A stretch of DNA of 64,000 bases from the NCBI RefSeq assembly GCF_017744445.1, contig NZ_JAGIBH010000013.1, forward strand, positions 62,001 through 126,000. Reading direction: 5' to 3'. This document shows positions 51,218-59,199 of the stretch, piece by piece (positions within the stretch are counted from its first letter, which is position 1; every line of letters begins with the position of its first letter). Both the position numbers and the translations under genes were made by a program. Source of the DNA: Caulobacter sp. GTDB lineage: Bacteria; Pseudomonadota; Alphaproteobacteria; Caulobacterales; Caulobacteraceae. Below the pieces are notes generated by a model. That model was not told the origin of the DNA. It searched no databases and worked only from the letters and a program-made list of their open reading frames with translations.

Positions 51218-53377
51218 CTATTGGCCCGGCTTGTACGTCTTCACCGCGTGGGCCTTCAGGTCCTCGGGATAGAAGTACACGTCCCGCAGATTCCCCAGCG
51301 AGTACCGCAGCGCCTGGTCGTTGAAATGCGGGGAGGCGGGATCGCCGCTTTCACCGCCGGCCGAGACGGCGCGGGCGCGGACCTTGTCGCCGAACTGCAC
51401 GACCGCCACGAAGCTGTTGCCCAGGGTGCCGTAGTACTTCTTGGTTCCCGGCCAGCGCTTGGCCCCGAACGAGGCCAGCGAGCCCCACTGGGCCGAGGTG
51501 AAGGCCACCGGGATGCTGGGCTTGGCGTCATCGAAGGTCTGGACGATGGCGGCGTCGTTGCGCTGGAAGCGGTTGATGTCGCCCCACGGAGTCTTCCACG
51601 AGCCGAAGTCGGCGGTCAGGCGATCCGACGCCTCGGTCAGGGCCGCCAGCTTCTCAGGCCCCGTCAGCTTGTCGGCCATGTAGTCGTAGGTGTTGAGCCC
51701 TTGCGCCTTGGCGGCCGGAGCGGCCTTGGCCCACATGGCTTCGCCCCAGAACACCGCCAGCGAGGTCTCGGTCGAGCGGGCCGACCACTTGCAGTCCCAG
51801 GCCTTCAGGGCCGCGACCTGCTCGGCCAGTTTGGGATCGGGCGCGGCGTCATAAGCCGCGACCAGCGTCGGAACCAAGCGGGCGAAGGCGGTCAGGTACG
51901 GGTCGTAGGCCTTGTCGATCAGGCCTCCGAGCGTGAGGTTCTTGGCATCCTTCAGCACCAGGTCGGCATGGATGCCGCGCGGGTTCTCGCCGAAGGTGTC
52001 CATGTACTTCGGATAGTCGGCCTTCTTGGGGCTGTAGGGGCCGGCTGCGGTGTAAGGCCAGTTGTTGGTGTTGAAGGTCCAGCCGTTGGGCGGGTTCACC
52101 ACGTGCGGCGCGTCCTTCAGGGCGTGCAGGCCCTTCCAGTCGGTGGCGGGATCCGAACCGTCGACGGGTTTGGTGTAGTCGAAGCGGTCGTCGCGCACCG
52201 GAATGAACTGCGGGTGCAGATAGGCGATCTCGCCCTTGCTGTCGGCGAACAGGGTGTTGTTCGACGAATTGGCCTTCAGCTGCGCCACCTTCATGAAGCT
52301 GGCGAGATCGGTCGCCTTGGTGCGCAGGAACGACTGCTCCAGCGCCGCGACCGGCTTGTTCATCAGGGCGATGCTGATCCACTTGCCGTCGGCCTCGCGG
52401 ACGATCGGGCCGTGGTGGGTCTTGAAGACGGTGAACTTGCGCTCGGCCATCGATCCGTCGGCGGCGCGATAGGGGACGGCGATGACCTCGCTCTTCAGCG
52501 GGCGCAGCTCTTTGTCGTACTTGTAGAAGCGCTGGCCGTCCTTCTCGACGATGGTCTCGGCGAACTCGTCGACCACGTCGACGCCGCTGGAGGTGTGCAT
52601 CCAGCCGGCCTTGGCGTTGAAGCCCTGATAGATGAAGAACTGGCCCCAGGTCGTCGCGCCATAGGCGTTCAGGCCTTGGTCGGACGAGACCTGCATCTCG
52701 GACCGGAAGAAGAAGCTGGTGTGCGGGTTGATCAGAAGCAGGGCGTGGCCCTCCAGCGTCAGCTTCGGCGCGATGGCCATGCCGTTCGAGCCCTTGGGCT
52801 CCTTGAACAGCAGGCCCTTCTCGTCGGCGGTCATGGCCAGTTGCCGCTTACCGTAGAAGGCCTCCAGCTGGGTCAGGGCCACGCGCTCGATGTCGCCGCC
52901 GATGCTGCCTTCCGAGAAGCTGAGCGCCATCCAGGGCTCGAACTTGCTGATGACGCGCGGCTTCACGTCCGGATGCGCAGCCAGGTAGAAGTTCAGCCCG
53001 TCGGCCCAGCCGTTCATCAGCGCCTTCAGCCAGGCCGGGCTCTTGGCGTAGTCGGCCTTCAGCACGGCCGGATCGATGAACAGCTTCTGGCGCAGGTCGG
53101 CCCAGATCGCCTTCTCGCCCTCCGCCTCGGCCGTGCGGCCCAGCGAGGTCATGAAGTTGGTCTCGACCCGGTTGAAGTCGTCCTCGGCCTGGGCGTAGGC
53201 CATGCCGAACACCGCGTCGGCGTCGGTCTTGCCGTGGATGTGGGCGATGCCCCAGTCGTCGCGGGTGATCGAGACGGCGGCCGCGCGGGCCTTCAGGCGG
53301 GGCAGGTCGTCAGCGTGGGCGGGGACGGCTGCGGCAAGAACAGCTGCCGACACCAAGGCCATCGAGAATTTATACAT
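51218..53377 (-). CDS. Penicillin-acylase-family N-terminal nucleophile hydrolase, exported
   Basis: 719 residues. It has a Sec signal (MYKFSMALVSAAVLAAAVPA, cut near HADD), an alpha chain with ITRDDWGIAHIHGKTDADAV and a GMAYAQAEDDFNRVE helix, and an autocatalytic site at EPKGSNGMAIAP, giving Ser197 as the mature beta-chain N-terminus (usual GSN). NPHTSFFFRSEMQ and FIYQGFNAKAGWMHTSSG follow in the beta chain. Enzymes of this family cleave amide bonds of beta-lactams, acyl-homoserine lactones, aculeacins or peptides in the periplasm. The acyl-chain pocket cannot be read from sequence, so I do not specify. ATG 53377 has GGGGGG upstream. Confidence 0.85.
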   Translation of the reverse strand: MYKFSMALVSAAVLAAAVPAHADDLPRLKARAAAVSITRDDWGIAHIHGKTDADAVFGMAYAQAEDDFNRVETNFMTSLGRTAEAEGEKAIWADLRQKLFIDPAVLKADYAKSPAWLKALMNGWADGLNFYLAAHPDVKPRVISKFEPWMALSFSEGSIGGDIERVALTQLEAFYGKRQLAMTADEKGLLFKEPKGSNGMAIAPKLTLEGHALLLINPHTSFFFRSEMQVSSDQGLNAYGATTWGQFFIYQGFNAKAGWMHTSSGVDVVDEFAETIVEKDGQRFYKYDKELRPLKSEVIAVPYRAADGSMAERKFTVFKTHHGPIVREADGKWISIALMNKPVAALEQSFLRTKATDLASFMKVAQLKANSSNNTLFADSKGEIAYLHPQFIPVRDDRFDYTKPVDGSDPATDWKGLHALKDAPHVVNPPNGWTFNTNNWPYTAAGPYSPKKADYPKYMDTFGENPRGIHADLVLKDAKNLTLGGLIDKAYDPYLTAFARLVPTLVAAYDAAPDPKLAEQVAALKAWDCKWSARSTETSLAVFWGEAMWAKAAPAAKAQGLNTYDYMADKLTGPEKLAALTEASDRLTADFGSWKTPWGDINRFQRNDAAIVQTFDDAKPSIPVAFTSAQWGSLASFGAKRWPGTKKYYGTLGNSFVAVVQFGDKVRARAVSAGGESGDPASPHFNDQALRYSLGNLRDVYFYPEDLKAHAVKTYKPGQ

Positions 53378-53395
53378 ACGCCCCCCAAAACCGAC

Positions 53396-53494
53396 CATCC
53401 CCGCGAAAGCGGGGATCCAAGCCGAGTTTGAAGAGGATTTCCAGTCCGCGCCACAAGCCCAACGTCAGCCTGGGTCCCCGCTTTCGCGGGGATG
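53396..53494. repeat. Intergenic inverted-repeat element (CCCCGCGAAAGCGGGG type)
   Basis: Arms 53396-53422 and 53468-53494 are inverted copies over 27 bp with two mismatches. Each arm forms its own hairpin (CCCCGC/GCGGGG around GAAA-type loop). The 45-bp core is non-coding. It lies upstream of the acylase gene and 16 bp from the stop of the 3D-domain gene. It is another REP/BIME-like element, different in sequence from those at 40801 and 45459. Confidence 0.82.
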
Positions 53495-53510
53495 AGCGGA
53501 TAAGGGGCGT

Positions 53511-54023
53511 TTACTGCGGCGGGCAGCCCTTGAACTCGCCGACCTTGCTGACCGACAGGCTGGACAGGTCCACGCCGCCCAGGGCCTTCATCGAGGCGGC
53601 GCCGAAGCCGCTGAACAGGTCGAGCTTGAGGCCCTTCACCGCGCCGCCGATATCGGAGGCGTACCAGTAGCCATCGTGCTTGCTGCCGTCCGGCATAGCC
53701 AGACCAACGGTTTCCTTGATGAAGATCACGGTGCGGCGCGGGATCACCTTGGGATCGACCGCGACGGTGCGCATGGCCGCGACCTTGCAGCCCAGCGAGT
53801 CGAACGCGCGGATGCCCTTGGCGCCCGCGTGATACATCGTCGCCCGCATCTTGAACTCGACCGAGCCCGGCAGGCCGCCGCCCAGGGCGGTGCTGATGAG
53901 GTCACCCAGCGGGTCGGAACGCACGTCCGTCGCAGGCGTGGATTCAGCGGCATTTGCGAAGGCGGGAATGGCGAGTGCGGAGATGACCGCGGTGGCCAAA
54001 ATTCCGGCGAGCTTGCGTCGCAT
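53511..54023 (-). CDS. 3D-domain (MltA-like barrel) exported protein
   Basis: 170 residues. A signal peptide (MRRKLAGILATAVISALAIP, cut near ANA) is followed by the 3D fold: FKMRATMYHAGAKGIRAFDS, MRTVAVDPKVIPRRTVIFIK and HDGYWYASDIGGAVKGLKLD, where the aspartates of the A-S-D-x-G core are present. This double-psi-barrel domain occurs in lytic transglycosylases (MltA) and Stp/YabE-type resuscitation proteins. Here it is alone with a small Cys-bearing addition (GCKVAAM, KGCPPQ). Peptidoglycan remodelling is possible but the MltA catalytic domain is otherwise absent. ATG 54023 is preceded by AGAGGA; the frame to 54110 includes a Pro/Arg stretch. Confidence 0.75.
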   Translation of the reverse strand: MRRKLAGILATAVISALAIPAFANAAESTPATDVRSDPLGDLISTALGGGLPGSVEFKMRATMYHAGAKGIRAFDSLGCKVAAMRTVAVDPKVIPRRTVIFIKETVGLAMPDGSKHDGYWYASDIGGAVKGLKLDLFSGFGAASMKALGGVDLSSLSVSKVGEFKGCPPQ

Positions 54024-54222
54024 CGAGGGGGTCCTCTTATCGGCGTATCTGTCGGGCGGCGTCTGGGTAGCCCGATCACGGACCCGTGACAACCCCGGCA
54101 GGCGTCGCACCCGCGGCCAAGCTCGCTCAATGCGCGAAAAAGCGGCAAGGATTCAGAGGCTTGAAACTGCGCTGTAAAGACTCACTTTTTTCCGTTTGAA
54201 GAGCTTCACAGGAGGAACCGGC
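54024..54222. other. 199-bp divergent intergenic region
   Basis: Separates the 3D-domain gene from the GST gene. I see no convincing gene, strong hairpin or recognised operator. It must hold both promoters, which I could not place. Confidence 0.4.
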
Positions 54223-54810
54223 ATGACGTTGCGCATCTACGGCGACTCGATTTCCGGCAATTGCCTGAAGGTGAAGTGGACGGCCGAGCGCCTGCATCTG
54301 CCGTTCGACTGGATCGAGACCAGCGTGCTGAAGGCCGAGACGCGGACGGCGGAATTCATGAGCCTGAACCCCGCCGGCCAGGTCCCGATGGTGATCCTGG
54401 AAGACGGCCGGCCGCTGGCGCAGTCCAACGCCATCATGCTGCATCTGGCCGAGGGCTCGGTGCTGATCCCGGCCGACGCGTATGAGCGCGCCAGGATGTT
54501 CGAGTGGCTGTTCTGGGAGCAGTACAGCCACGAGCCCTATGTGGCGGTGGTGCGCTTCCAGGTCGCCTATCTGGGCAAGGCGCGTGACAGCCTCGAGACC
54601 AAGCTGATTGAAAGGGGCGAGGCGGCCCTGGCGCGCCTGGAAACACAGCTGAAACAAACGCCCTTTCTGGTCGGCGAGCGTCTCACCCTGGCGGACATCG
54701 CCCTGGTGGCTTACACCCGCGTGGCGCACGAGGGCGGGTTCGACCTTTCGCAGTATCCGGCCGTGAAGGCCTGGGTGGGGCGGATGGAGACCGCGCTCGG
54801 CATTATCTGA
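54223..54810 (+). CDS. Glutathione S-transferase family protein
   Basis: 195 residues. The thioredoxin-like half begins MTLRIYGDSISGNCLKVKWT, with Ser/Cys near residues 9-13 at the glutathione-activating position, and has the cis-Pro segment GQVPMVILEDGRPLAQSNAI ('qvP.l.dg...l.eS.aI'), the glutathione gamma-glutamyl contact. The C-terminal domain carries PFLVGERLTLADIALVAYTR, the N-capping/hydrophobic-staple motif. It would conjugate or reduce substrates with glutathione in the cytoplasm. AGGAGG precedes ATG 54223. It runs into the S1/P1 nuclease gene 18 bp later. Confidence 0.87.
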   Translation: MTLRIYGDSISGNCLKVKWTAERLHLPFDWIETSVLKAETRTAEFMSLNPAGQVPMVILEDGRPLAQSNAIMLHLAEGSVLIPADAYERARMFEWLFWEQYSHEPYVAVVRFQVAYLGKARDSLETKLIERGEAALARLETQLKQTPFLVGERLTLADIALVAYTRVAHEGGFDLSQYPAVKAWVGRMETALGII

Positions 54811-54828
54811 TCCTTCGGAGCTCTCTCT

Positions 54829-55857
54829 TTGCGCCTCTCGACCAGCCTGAAAGTCCTGACCCTCGCCGCCGCCCTGTCCGCGCCGGCCGCCTCGGCCTTT
54901 GCCTGGGGCGCTTCGGGTCACCGCGTGGTGGGCGTCGTCGGCGCCAAGAGCTTCCCCACGGACGTGCCGGCCTTCCTGCGCACGCCGGACGCCGTCGCCG
55001 CGATCGGCGAATATGCCCGTGAGCCGGACCGCTGGAAGGGCTCGGGCAAGATCCACGACACCGACCGCGACAGCGCCCACTTCCTGGACATCGACGACCA
55101 GGGAAAGATGTACGGCGGCCCGGCCTTCACCGTGGCCACCCTGCCGCCTACGCGCGCCGACTATGAAAAGGCCCTGCAGGCCGCCGGCGTGAACAGCTGG
55201 AACGCCGGCTATCTGCCGTACGCGATCATCGACGGCTACCAGCAGCTGGTGAAGGACTTCACCTACTGGCGCATCCTGACGGCCGCCGTGAAGATCGAGA
55301 AGAACAAGACCCGGCTGCTCTACTACAAGGCCGACCTGAAGCGCCGCGAGGCGCTGCTGCTGCGCGACCTGGGCGTTTGGGCCCACTATGTCGGCGACGG
55401 CAGCCAGCCGCTGCACCTGTCGGTGCACTACAATGGCTGGGGCGATTATCCGAACCCCAACGGCTACACCAACTCGCGCCAGACGCACGGTTCGTTCGAA
55501 GGCCCGCTGGCCGCCGCTGTGGGCGACGAGGCTTCGGTCAAGGCGCTGGTGCCGGCCTACAAGGCCTGCGAGTGCTCGATCGAGACCCGCGTCGTCGGTT
55601 ACCTGACCGAGACCTGGAAACAGACCGAGCCGCTGTACCAGCTGGAAAAGGCCGGCGGCATGGTCGCCACCGACGACCGCGCCAAGAGCTTCGTGCGCAC
55701 CCGCATCGCGGCCGGCGCCACGGCTCTGCGCGACCTGGTGACTGACGCCTGGCGCGAAAGCGCCAATGGCAAGATCGGCTACCGCCCCGAGATCAGCGTT
55801 GCCGACGTCGCGTCGGGCAAGGCCGATCCGTGGTTCGACCTCTACGGCAAGGACTGA
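54829..55857 (+). CDS. S1/P1-family zinc nuclease, exported
   Basis: 342 residues. A signal peptide (MRLSTSLKVLTLAAALSAPA) leads to AWGASGHRVVGVVG, giving a mature N-terminal Trp and His that chelate zinc in this family. DSAHFLDIDDQGKM and LGVWAHYVGDGSQPLHLSVH follow; the latter is the central 'H..gD..qPlHv' zinc motif, and HYNGWGDYPN completes the site. Cys pairs (KACECSIE) suggest disulfides. It hydrolyses single-stranded nucleic acids and 3'-nucleotides in the periplasm or outside the cell, possibly to gather phosphate or nucleosides. The initiator is TTG at 54829 after CGGAG. No nearby regulator is seen. Confidence 0.85.
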   Translation: MRLSTSLKVLTLAAALSAPAASAFAWGASGHRVVGVVGAKSFPTDVPAFLRTPDAVAAIGEYAREPDRWKGSGKIHDTDRDSAHFLDIDDQGKMYGGPAFTVATLPPTRADYEKALQAAGVNSWNAGYLPYAIIDGYQQLVKDFTYWRILTAAVKIEKNKTRLLYYKADLKRREALLLRDLGVWAHYVGDGSQPLHLSVHYNGWGDYPNPNGYTNSRQTHGSFEGPLAAAVGDEASVKALVPAYKACECSIETRVVGYLTETWKQTEPLYQLEKAGGMVATDDRAKSFVRTRIAAGATALRDLVTDAWRESANGKIGYRPEISVADVASGKADPWFDLYGKD

Positions 55858-55865
55858 TTTTGGGA

Positions 55866-56312
55866 ATGCTGGCTTTCGGGACGCCCGGGGAAGGGCTGAC
55901 CTATCGCGATCGCCGCGCCGCCTTCGGGGTGGCCGAGAACGGGCTGGGGCAGATCGCCCTGGCCCAGGTCACCAAGCCCGGCAAGGCGCCGTACTTCGAC
56001 CTGCCTGGCGGGGCGGTGGATGGCGATGAATCCGAACAGGAAGCCGTCGCCCGCGAGTTCGGCGAGGAGACCGGCCTGGTCGTCCAGGCCGGGTCCCTGA
56101 TCGAGACGGTGTCGCAGCATTTCCTGAAGTCCGACGGCGAACCCGTGCGCAATTACGGCGGGATCTATGTCGTGAAGGTCACCGGCGAGGCGCCGGGCCT
56201 GAAGATCGAGGACGACCACCAGCTGGTTTGGCTGGACCCGCGCGACGCGGTGGTGGCCCTCCGCCACGACGCCCATGCCTGGGCGGTCGCGGCGTGGATG
56301 CGTCGGGGCTAG
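55866..56312 (+). CDS. NUDIX hydrolase
   Basis: 148 residues. The Nudix box is complete: second Gly of PGGAVDGDESEQ, then AVAREFGEETGL, so the consensus Gx5Ex7REUxEExGU is satisfied and Mg2+ would be bound by the REFGEE glutamates. NYGGIYVVKVTG and DHQLVWLDPRDAVVAL are typical flanking strands. It probably hydrolyses a nucleoside-diphosphate derivative such as ADP-ribose, NADH or an oxidised nucleotide. The ATG at 55866 follows the nuclease stop by 8 bp, so the two may be co-transcribed. Its TAG (56310-56312) is adjacent to the UrcA stop. Confidence 0.85.
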   Translation: MLAFGTPGEGLTYRDRRAAFGVAENGLGQIALAQVTKPGKAPYFDLPGGAVDGDESEQEAVAREFGEETGLVVQAGSLIETVSQHFLKSDGEPVRNYGGIYVVKVTGEAPGLKIEDDHQLVWLDPRDAVVALRHDAHAWAVAAWMRRG

Positions 56313-56313
56313 C

Positions 56314-56661
56314 TCAGTTCAAAGCGAAGGTGGTGTGGGCGCCGGCGCGCTGGGCGGCCTTCAGGTCGGCGAGCTGCTGCTCGGTCATGGCGTCCTTCAC
56401 GTCGATGGCGAAGTCCATGCGGCAGCCTCGAGCCGTCAGGCCGCGCAGACCCTTGCCGGCGCAGACGCGGGCCCCGGCCACGGTGGCGCGGCGCTCGAAC
56501 TCGCGGGCGTCGGCCGGGTTCGACAGGGTCAGATCGCCAACCAGGATGCGAGCGACCGGCTGGGCCGGTTCGGCGGCGTGGGCGGCGGTCAGGCCGATGA
56601 TCGGAGTGGCGGCCAGGGCCAGGGCGGCGACGGCGGCGATACGGTTGACGATCTTGCTCAT
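56314..56661 (-). CDS. UrcA-family small exported protein
   Basis: 115 residues. A signal peptide (MSKIVNRIAAVAALALAATP, cut near AHA) is followed by the UrcA pattern: ARILVGDLTLSNPADAREFE, RRATVAGARVCAGKGLRGLT and CRMDFAIDVKDAM with two cysteines that likely pair. UrcA proteins occur in Caulobacterales and sphingomonads, often regulated by stress or uranium; the molecular role is unknown. The ATG at 56661 has AGAGGGAC upstream; the open frame adds eight residues (to 56685). It stops next to the Nudix gene and is divergent, across 159 bp, from nothing coding; the next gene's stop is at 56821. Confidence 0.8.
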   Translation of the reverse strand: MSKIVNRIAAVAALALAATPIIGLTAAHAAEPAQPVARILVGDLTLSNPADAREFERRATVAGARVCAGKGLRGLTARGCRMDFAIDVKDAMTEQQLADLKAAQRAGAHTTFALN

Positions 56662-56820
56662 GACTAATGTCCCTCTAGTCTTCATTGTGGTCGCCCGCGG
56701 CGGCGATCCGTTGAAAGAGGGTGTAGTCTGGTCGTCGGCCTAATACTCGTTACGAGTGCTTCATGACGTCGAATTAAGTCTATGAAACGCAAGTAATATT
56801 TCTAAAAATTTAGAATTGCC

Positions 56821-59067
56821 TCAGCCTGCTCCGAAGATGAAATCGGCCTTGTAGTAGCCCTTGGCGGGATCAAGGATATCGATGGCAAACGGCGCGGTTC
56901 CGTCGGCAAGGTCGGTAAGCCATACGGCGTTGCTGCGGGCCATGACGCCGACATCGGCCTTCTCGGCCTCGGCCAGCAGCCAGCCGACCATGGCCGCCTT
57001 CGTGCCGATCCCGCTTGCGCCATCGCCGCCGTAGCTGGCGAAGTAGTCGACGCGGGTGTCGATCAGGGCATGGACCTTGGCGTCGTTGGGCGTGCCGCCG
57101 AAGATCGCCGCATAGGCCTTCCGGGTGGCTTCGAACAGCGACAGCGCGCCGTAGTCGGCCGTGAACTTGGCGGCGCCTTCGCCCACCTTGCCCAGATTGA
57201 CCGCGAAGTTGATGTAGCGGTTCTCGAGATTGAACAGCTGGTAGTAGGCGCTGTTGAGATTGTTGGCGTTCGGGCCGGTGGGCGAGATCAGGTAGTCGTA
57301 GCCCGGCTGGCCTGGAATCTTGCCGGTGAAGAACAGATAGCTCAGCGTCGCCACCGAGGTTGTCTGGTCGGCGGCCTTGACGACCTCGGCGATGGCGGCG
57401 GACGAGGTCAGGGCGCCGGCGGCGATCTTGGCCGAAAGATCGGCCGTCAGAACTCCGCCGGCGCCCGCCGCTGCGCTGACCCGCAGCAGCGAGGCGACCG
57501 CCAGACCCACCGTGGCGTCGCCCAAGCTTACCGTCTTGTCCGCGAAGACCAGGCTCTCGACATTCTTCAGCGTGTCGACGCCGTCCTTCGGATCAGCGCG
57601 GTTGTCGGTGACCACCCAGCCCGAAGCGCCGACGCTGATCGTGTAGTCGGCTGCCGCGCCGCCGTAGCGGGCCTGGTCCTGGCCGGCTCCGCCGTCGAGA
57701 GTGTCGGCGCCCGCGCCGCCGACCAGGATGTCCGCGCCATCGCCGCCGCTCAGCGTGTCGGCGCCCCCGCCGCCGAAGATCACATCCGCGCCGGCCTGAC
57801 CGTTCAGGGTGTCGTTCTGGGCGTAGCCGACCAGGGCGTCGGCGTTCGCGCCGCCCGTGGCCGCGGCGCTGTCCTCGGTCGCCAGGTGGATGGTGAGATG
57901 CTCGGCATTGTCCCACATGCCGCGCCAGGCGATCATGTCCATGCGGCCGTCGCCGTTGACGTCGGCGGCTTGCAGGCGGTCGTACTGCGAGATGTTCAGC
58001 CAGCCTTCGGGCAGTTGCACGAAGCGGCCTGCGCCATCGTTCAGGAACACCGCCTGCTTGTGGCTGTTGGAGGCCAGCAGGTCGACATAGCCGTCGCCGT
58101 TGATGTCCGCGAGCTGGGTGCGGGTATACCAGTCCTCGGTCGTCTGGACCGGCAGGCGCCTGGCGGTCTCGTCCGTGAAGCCGCCCTGGCCGTCGTTGAT
58201 CCAGATCTGGGTCGTGCCTGGCTTGAACAGGTCCACGACCGTGGTCATCACCAGGTCCAGCTTGCCGTCGCCATTGATGTCGGCGGCCTTGGCGTCGATC
58301 ACGCTCTCACTGGCGCCGTTCTTGGGCATGGCGAATGAGGACAGGGCCGAGAAATTGCCCTTGCCGTCGTTCTTCAGCAGGCGGGCGTTCTGGATCTGGG
58401 TCTCGTTGGGCGTCAGCAGCAGATCAAGGTCGCCGTCGCCGTCTGCGTCGAACAGCAGGCTGGTGGGCGAGTTATACTGCCCCGCCACGATGTCGGCCGG
58501 CAGGCCCGCGCGGTTCAGGGTGAAGTTGGCCGCGCCATCATTGATCAGGAAATACGACGCCTCTTCGGTCCCGCCATTATAGTTGCCGACATAGAGGTCG
58601 ATGTCGCCGTCGCCATCGATGTCACCCGCTGTAGCCGAGTGGCTGAAGTCGGTCAGGGTCGGCAGGCGCGAGGTCGCGTTGACCACGCCCGTGGCGCCCG
58701 ACGACAGGAACAGCGCGTTGCGGGCGCCGGGGAAGGGGGCGGCGTCATAGCCGTGATCGGCGAAGAAGGCGTCGGCCCGGCCGTCCTTGTTGAAGTCGGC
58801 CACGACGATCTGGCGGCCATGCACGGTGGCCGGCGGCGCGCCGGCGAAGAGCGCGGTGGTCGCGTCGGTGAAGTTACCGGCGCCGTCGCCGGTCAGGACC
58901 CGGATCGGAACCGCGCGGTCTTCCAGCGGATACAGGAAGTAGGACAGGGCGATGTCCAGCTTGCCGTCACCGTTGAAGTCGGCGACCGCGATCTCGTGGG
59001 CCGAGGCGCTGGTGAAGCCGGTTCGCAGGGCGAGGGTGACGTCCAGGGTCTGAAACTTGGCGGCCAT
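56821..59067 (-). CDS. FG-GAP/VCBS and RTX-repeat calcium-binding protein with C-terminal DUF4214-like region; probable type I secretion substrate
   Basis: 748 residues from ATG 59067; the frame extends to 59784 only antisense to the neighbour. Seven FG-GAP/VCBS repeats occupy ~25-430, each with a calcium loop such as ADFNGDGKLDIALSY, GDIDGDGDIDLYVGN and ADVNGDGRMDMIAWR, suggesting a beta-propeller. Residues ~445-495 hold RTX nonapeptides (GGGGADTLSGGDGADILVGG). The C-terminal ~200 residues are helical with SYLFFTGKIPGQPGYDYLIS, typical of DUF4214-like tails of Caulobacter secreted proteins. There is no Sec signal, and it ends KADFIFGAG. RTX plus leaderless N-terminus fits type I export. The function, perhaps adhesion or integrin-like binding, is unknown. 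Confidence 0.82.
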   Translation of the reverse strand: MAAKFQTLDVTLALRTGFTSASAHEIAVADFNGDGKLDIALSYFLYPLEDRAVPIRVLTGDGAGNFTDATTALFAGAPPATVHGRQIVVADFNKDGRADAFFADHGYDAAPFPGARNALFLSSGATGVVNATSRLPTLTDFSHSATAGDIDGDGDIDLYVGNYNGGTEEASYFLINDGAANFTLNRAGLPADIVAGQYNSPTSLLFDADGDGDLDLLLTPNETQIQNARLLKNDGKGNFSALSSFAMPKNGASESVIDAKAADINGDGKLDLVMTTVVDLFKPGTTQIWINDGQGGFTDETARRLPVQTTEDWYTRTQLADINGDGYVDLLASNSHKQAVFLNDGAGRFVQLPEGWLNISQYDRLQAADVNGDGRMDMIAWRGMWDNAEHLTIHLATEDSAAATGGANADALVGYAQNDTLNGQAGADVIFGGGGADTLSGGDGADILVGGAGADTLDGGAGQDQARYGGAAADYTISVGASGWVVTDNRADPKDGVDTLKNVESLVFADKTVSLGDATVGLAVASLLRVSAAAGAGGVLTADLSAKIAAGALTSSAAIAEVVKAADQTTSVATLSYLFFTGKIPGQPGYDYLISPTGPNANNLNSAYYQLFNLENRYINFAVNLGKVGEGAAKFTADYGALSLFEATRKAYAAIFGGTPNDAKVHALIDTRVDYFASYGGDGASGIGTKAAMVGWLLAEAEKADVGVMARSNAVWLTDLADGTAPFAIDILDPAKGYYKADFIFGAG

Positions 59068-59199
59068 GGATCGTACTCCGTCGCGACTCGCAAAAAGGCC
59101 TGGCCACCTAATCCGGGTCACAGGCGGCGGGCATCGCCGTTTGTAGGGTGTCCAGCCTGAACTCTGGACGCGTCGCTCGCCGCGCCTCAAAGTCACCGC

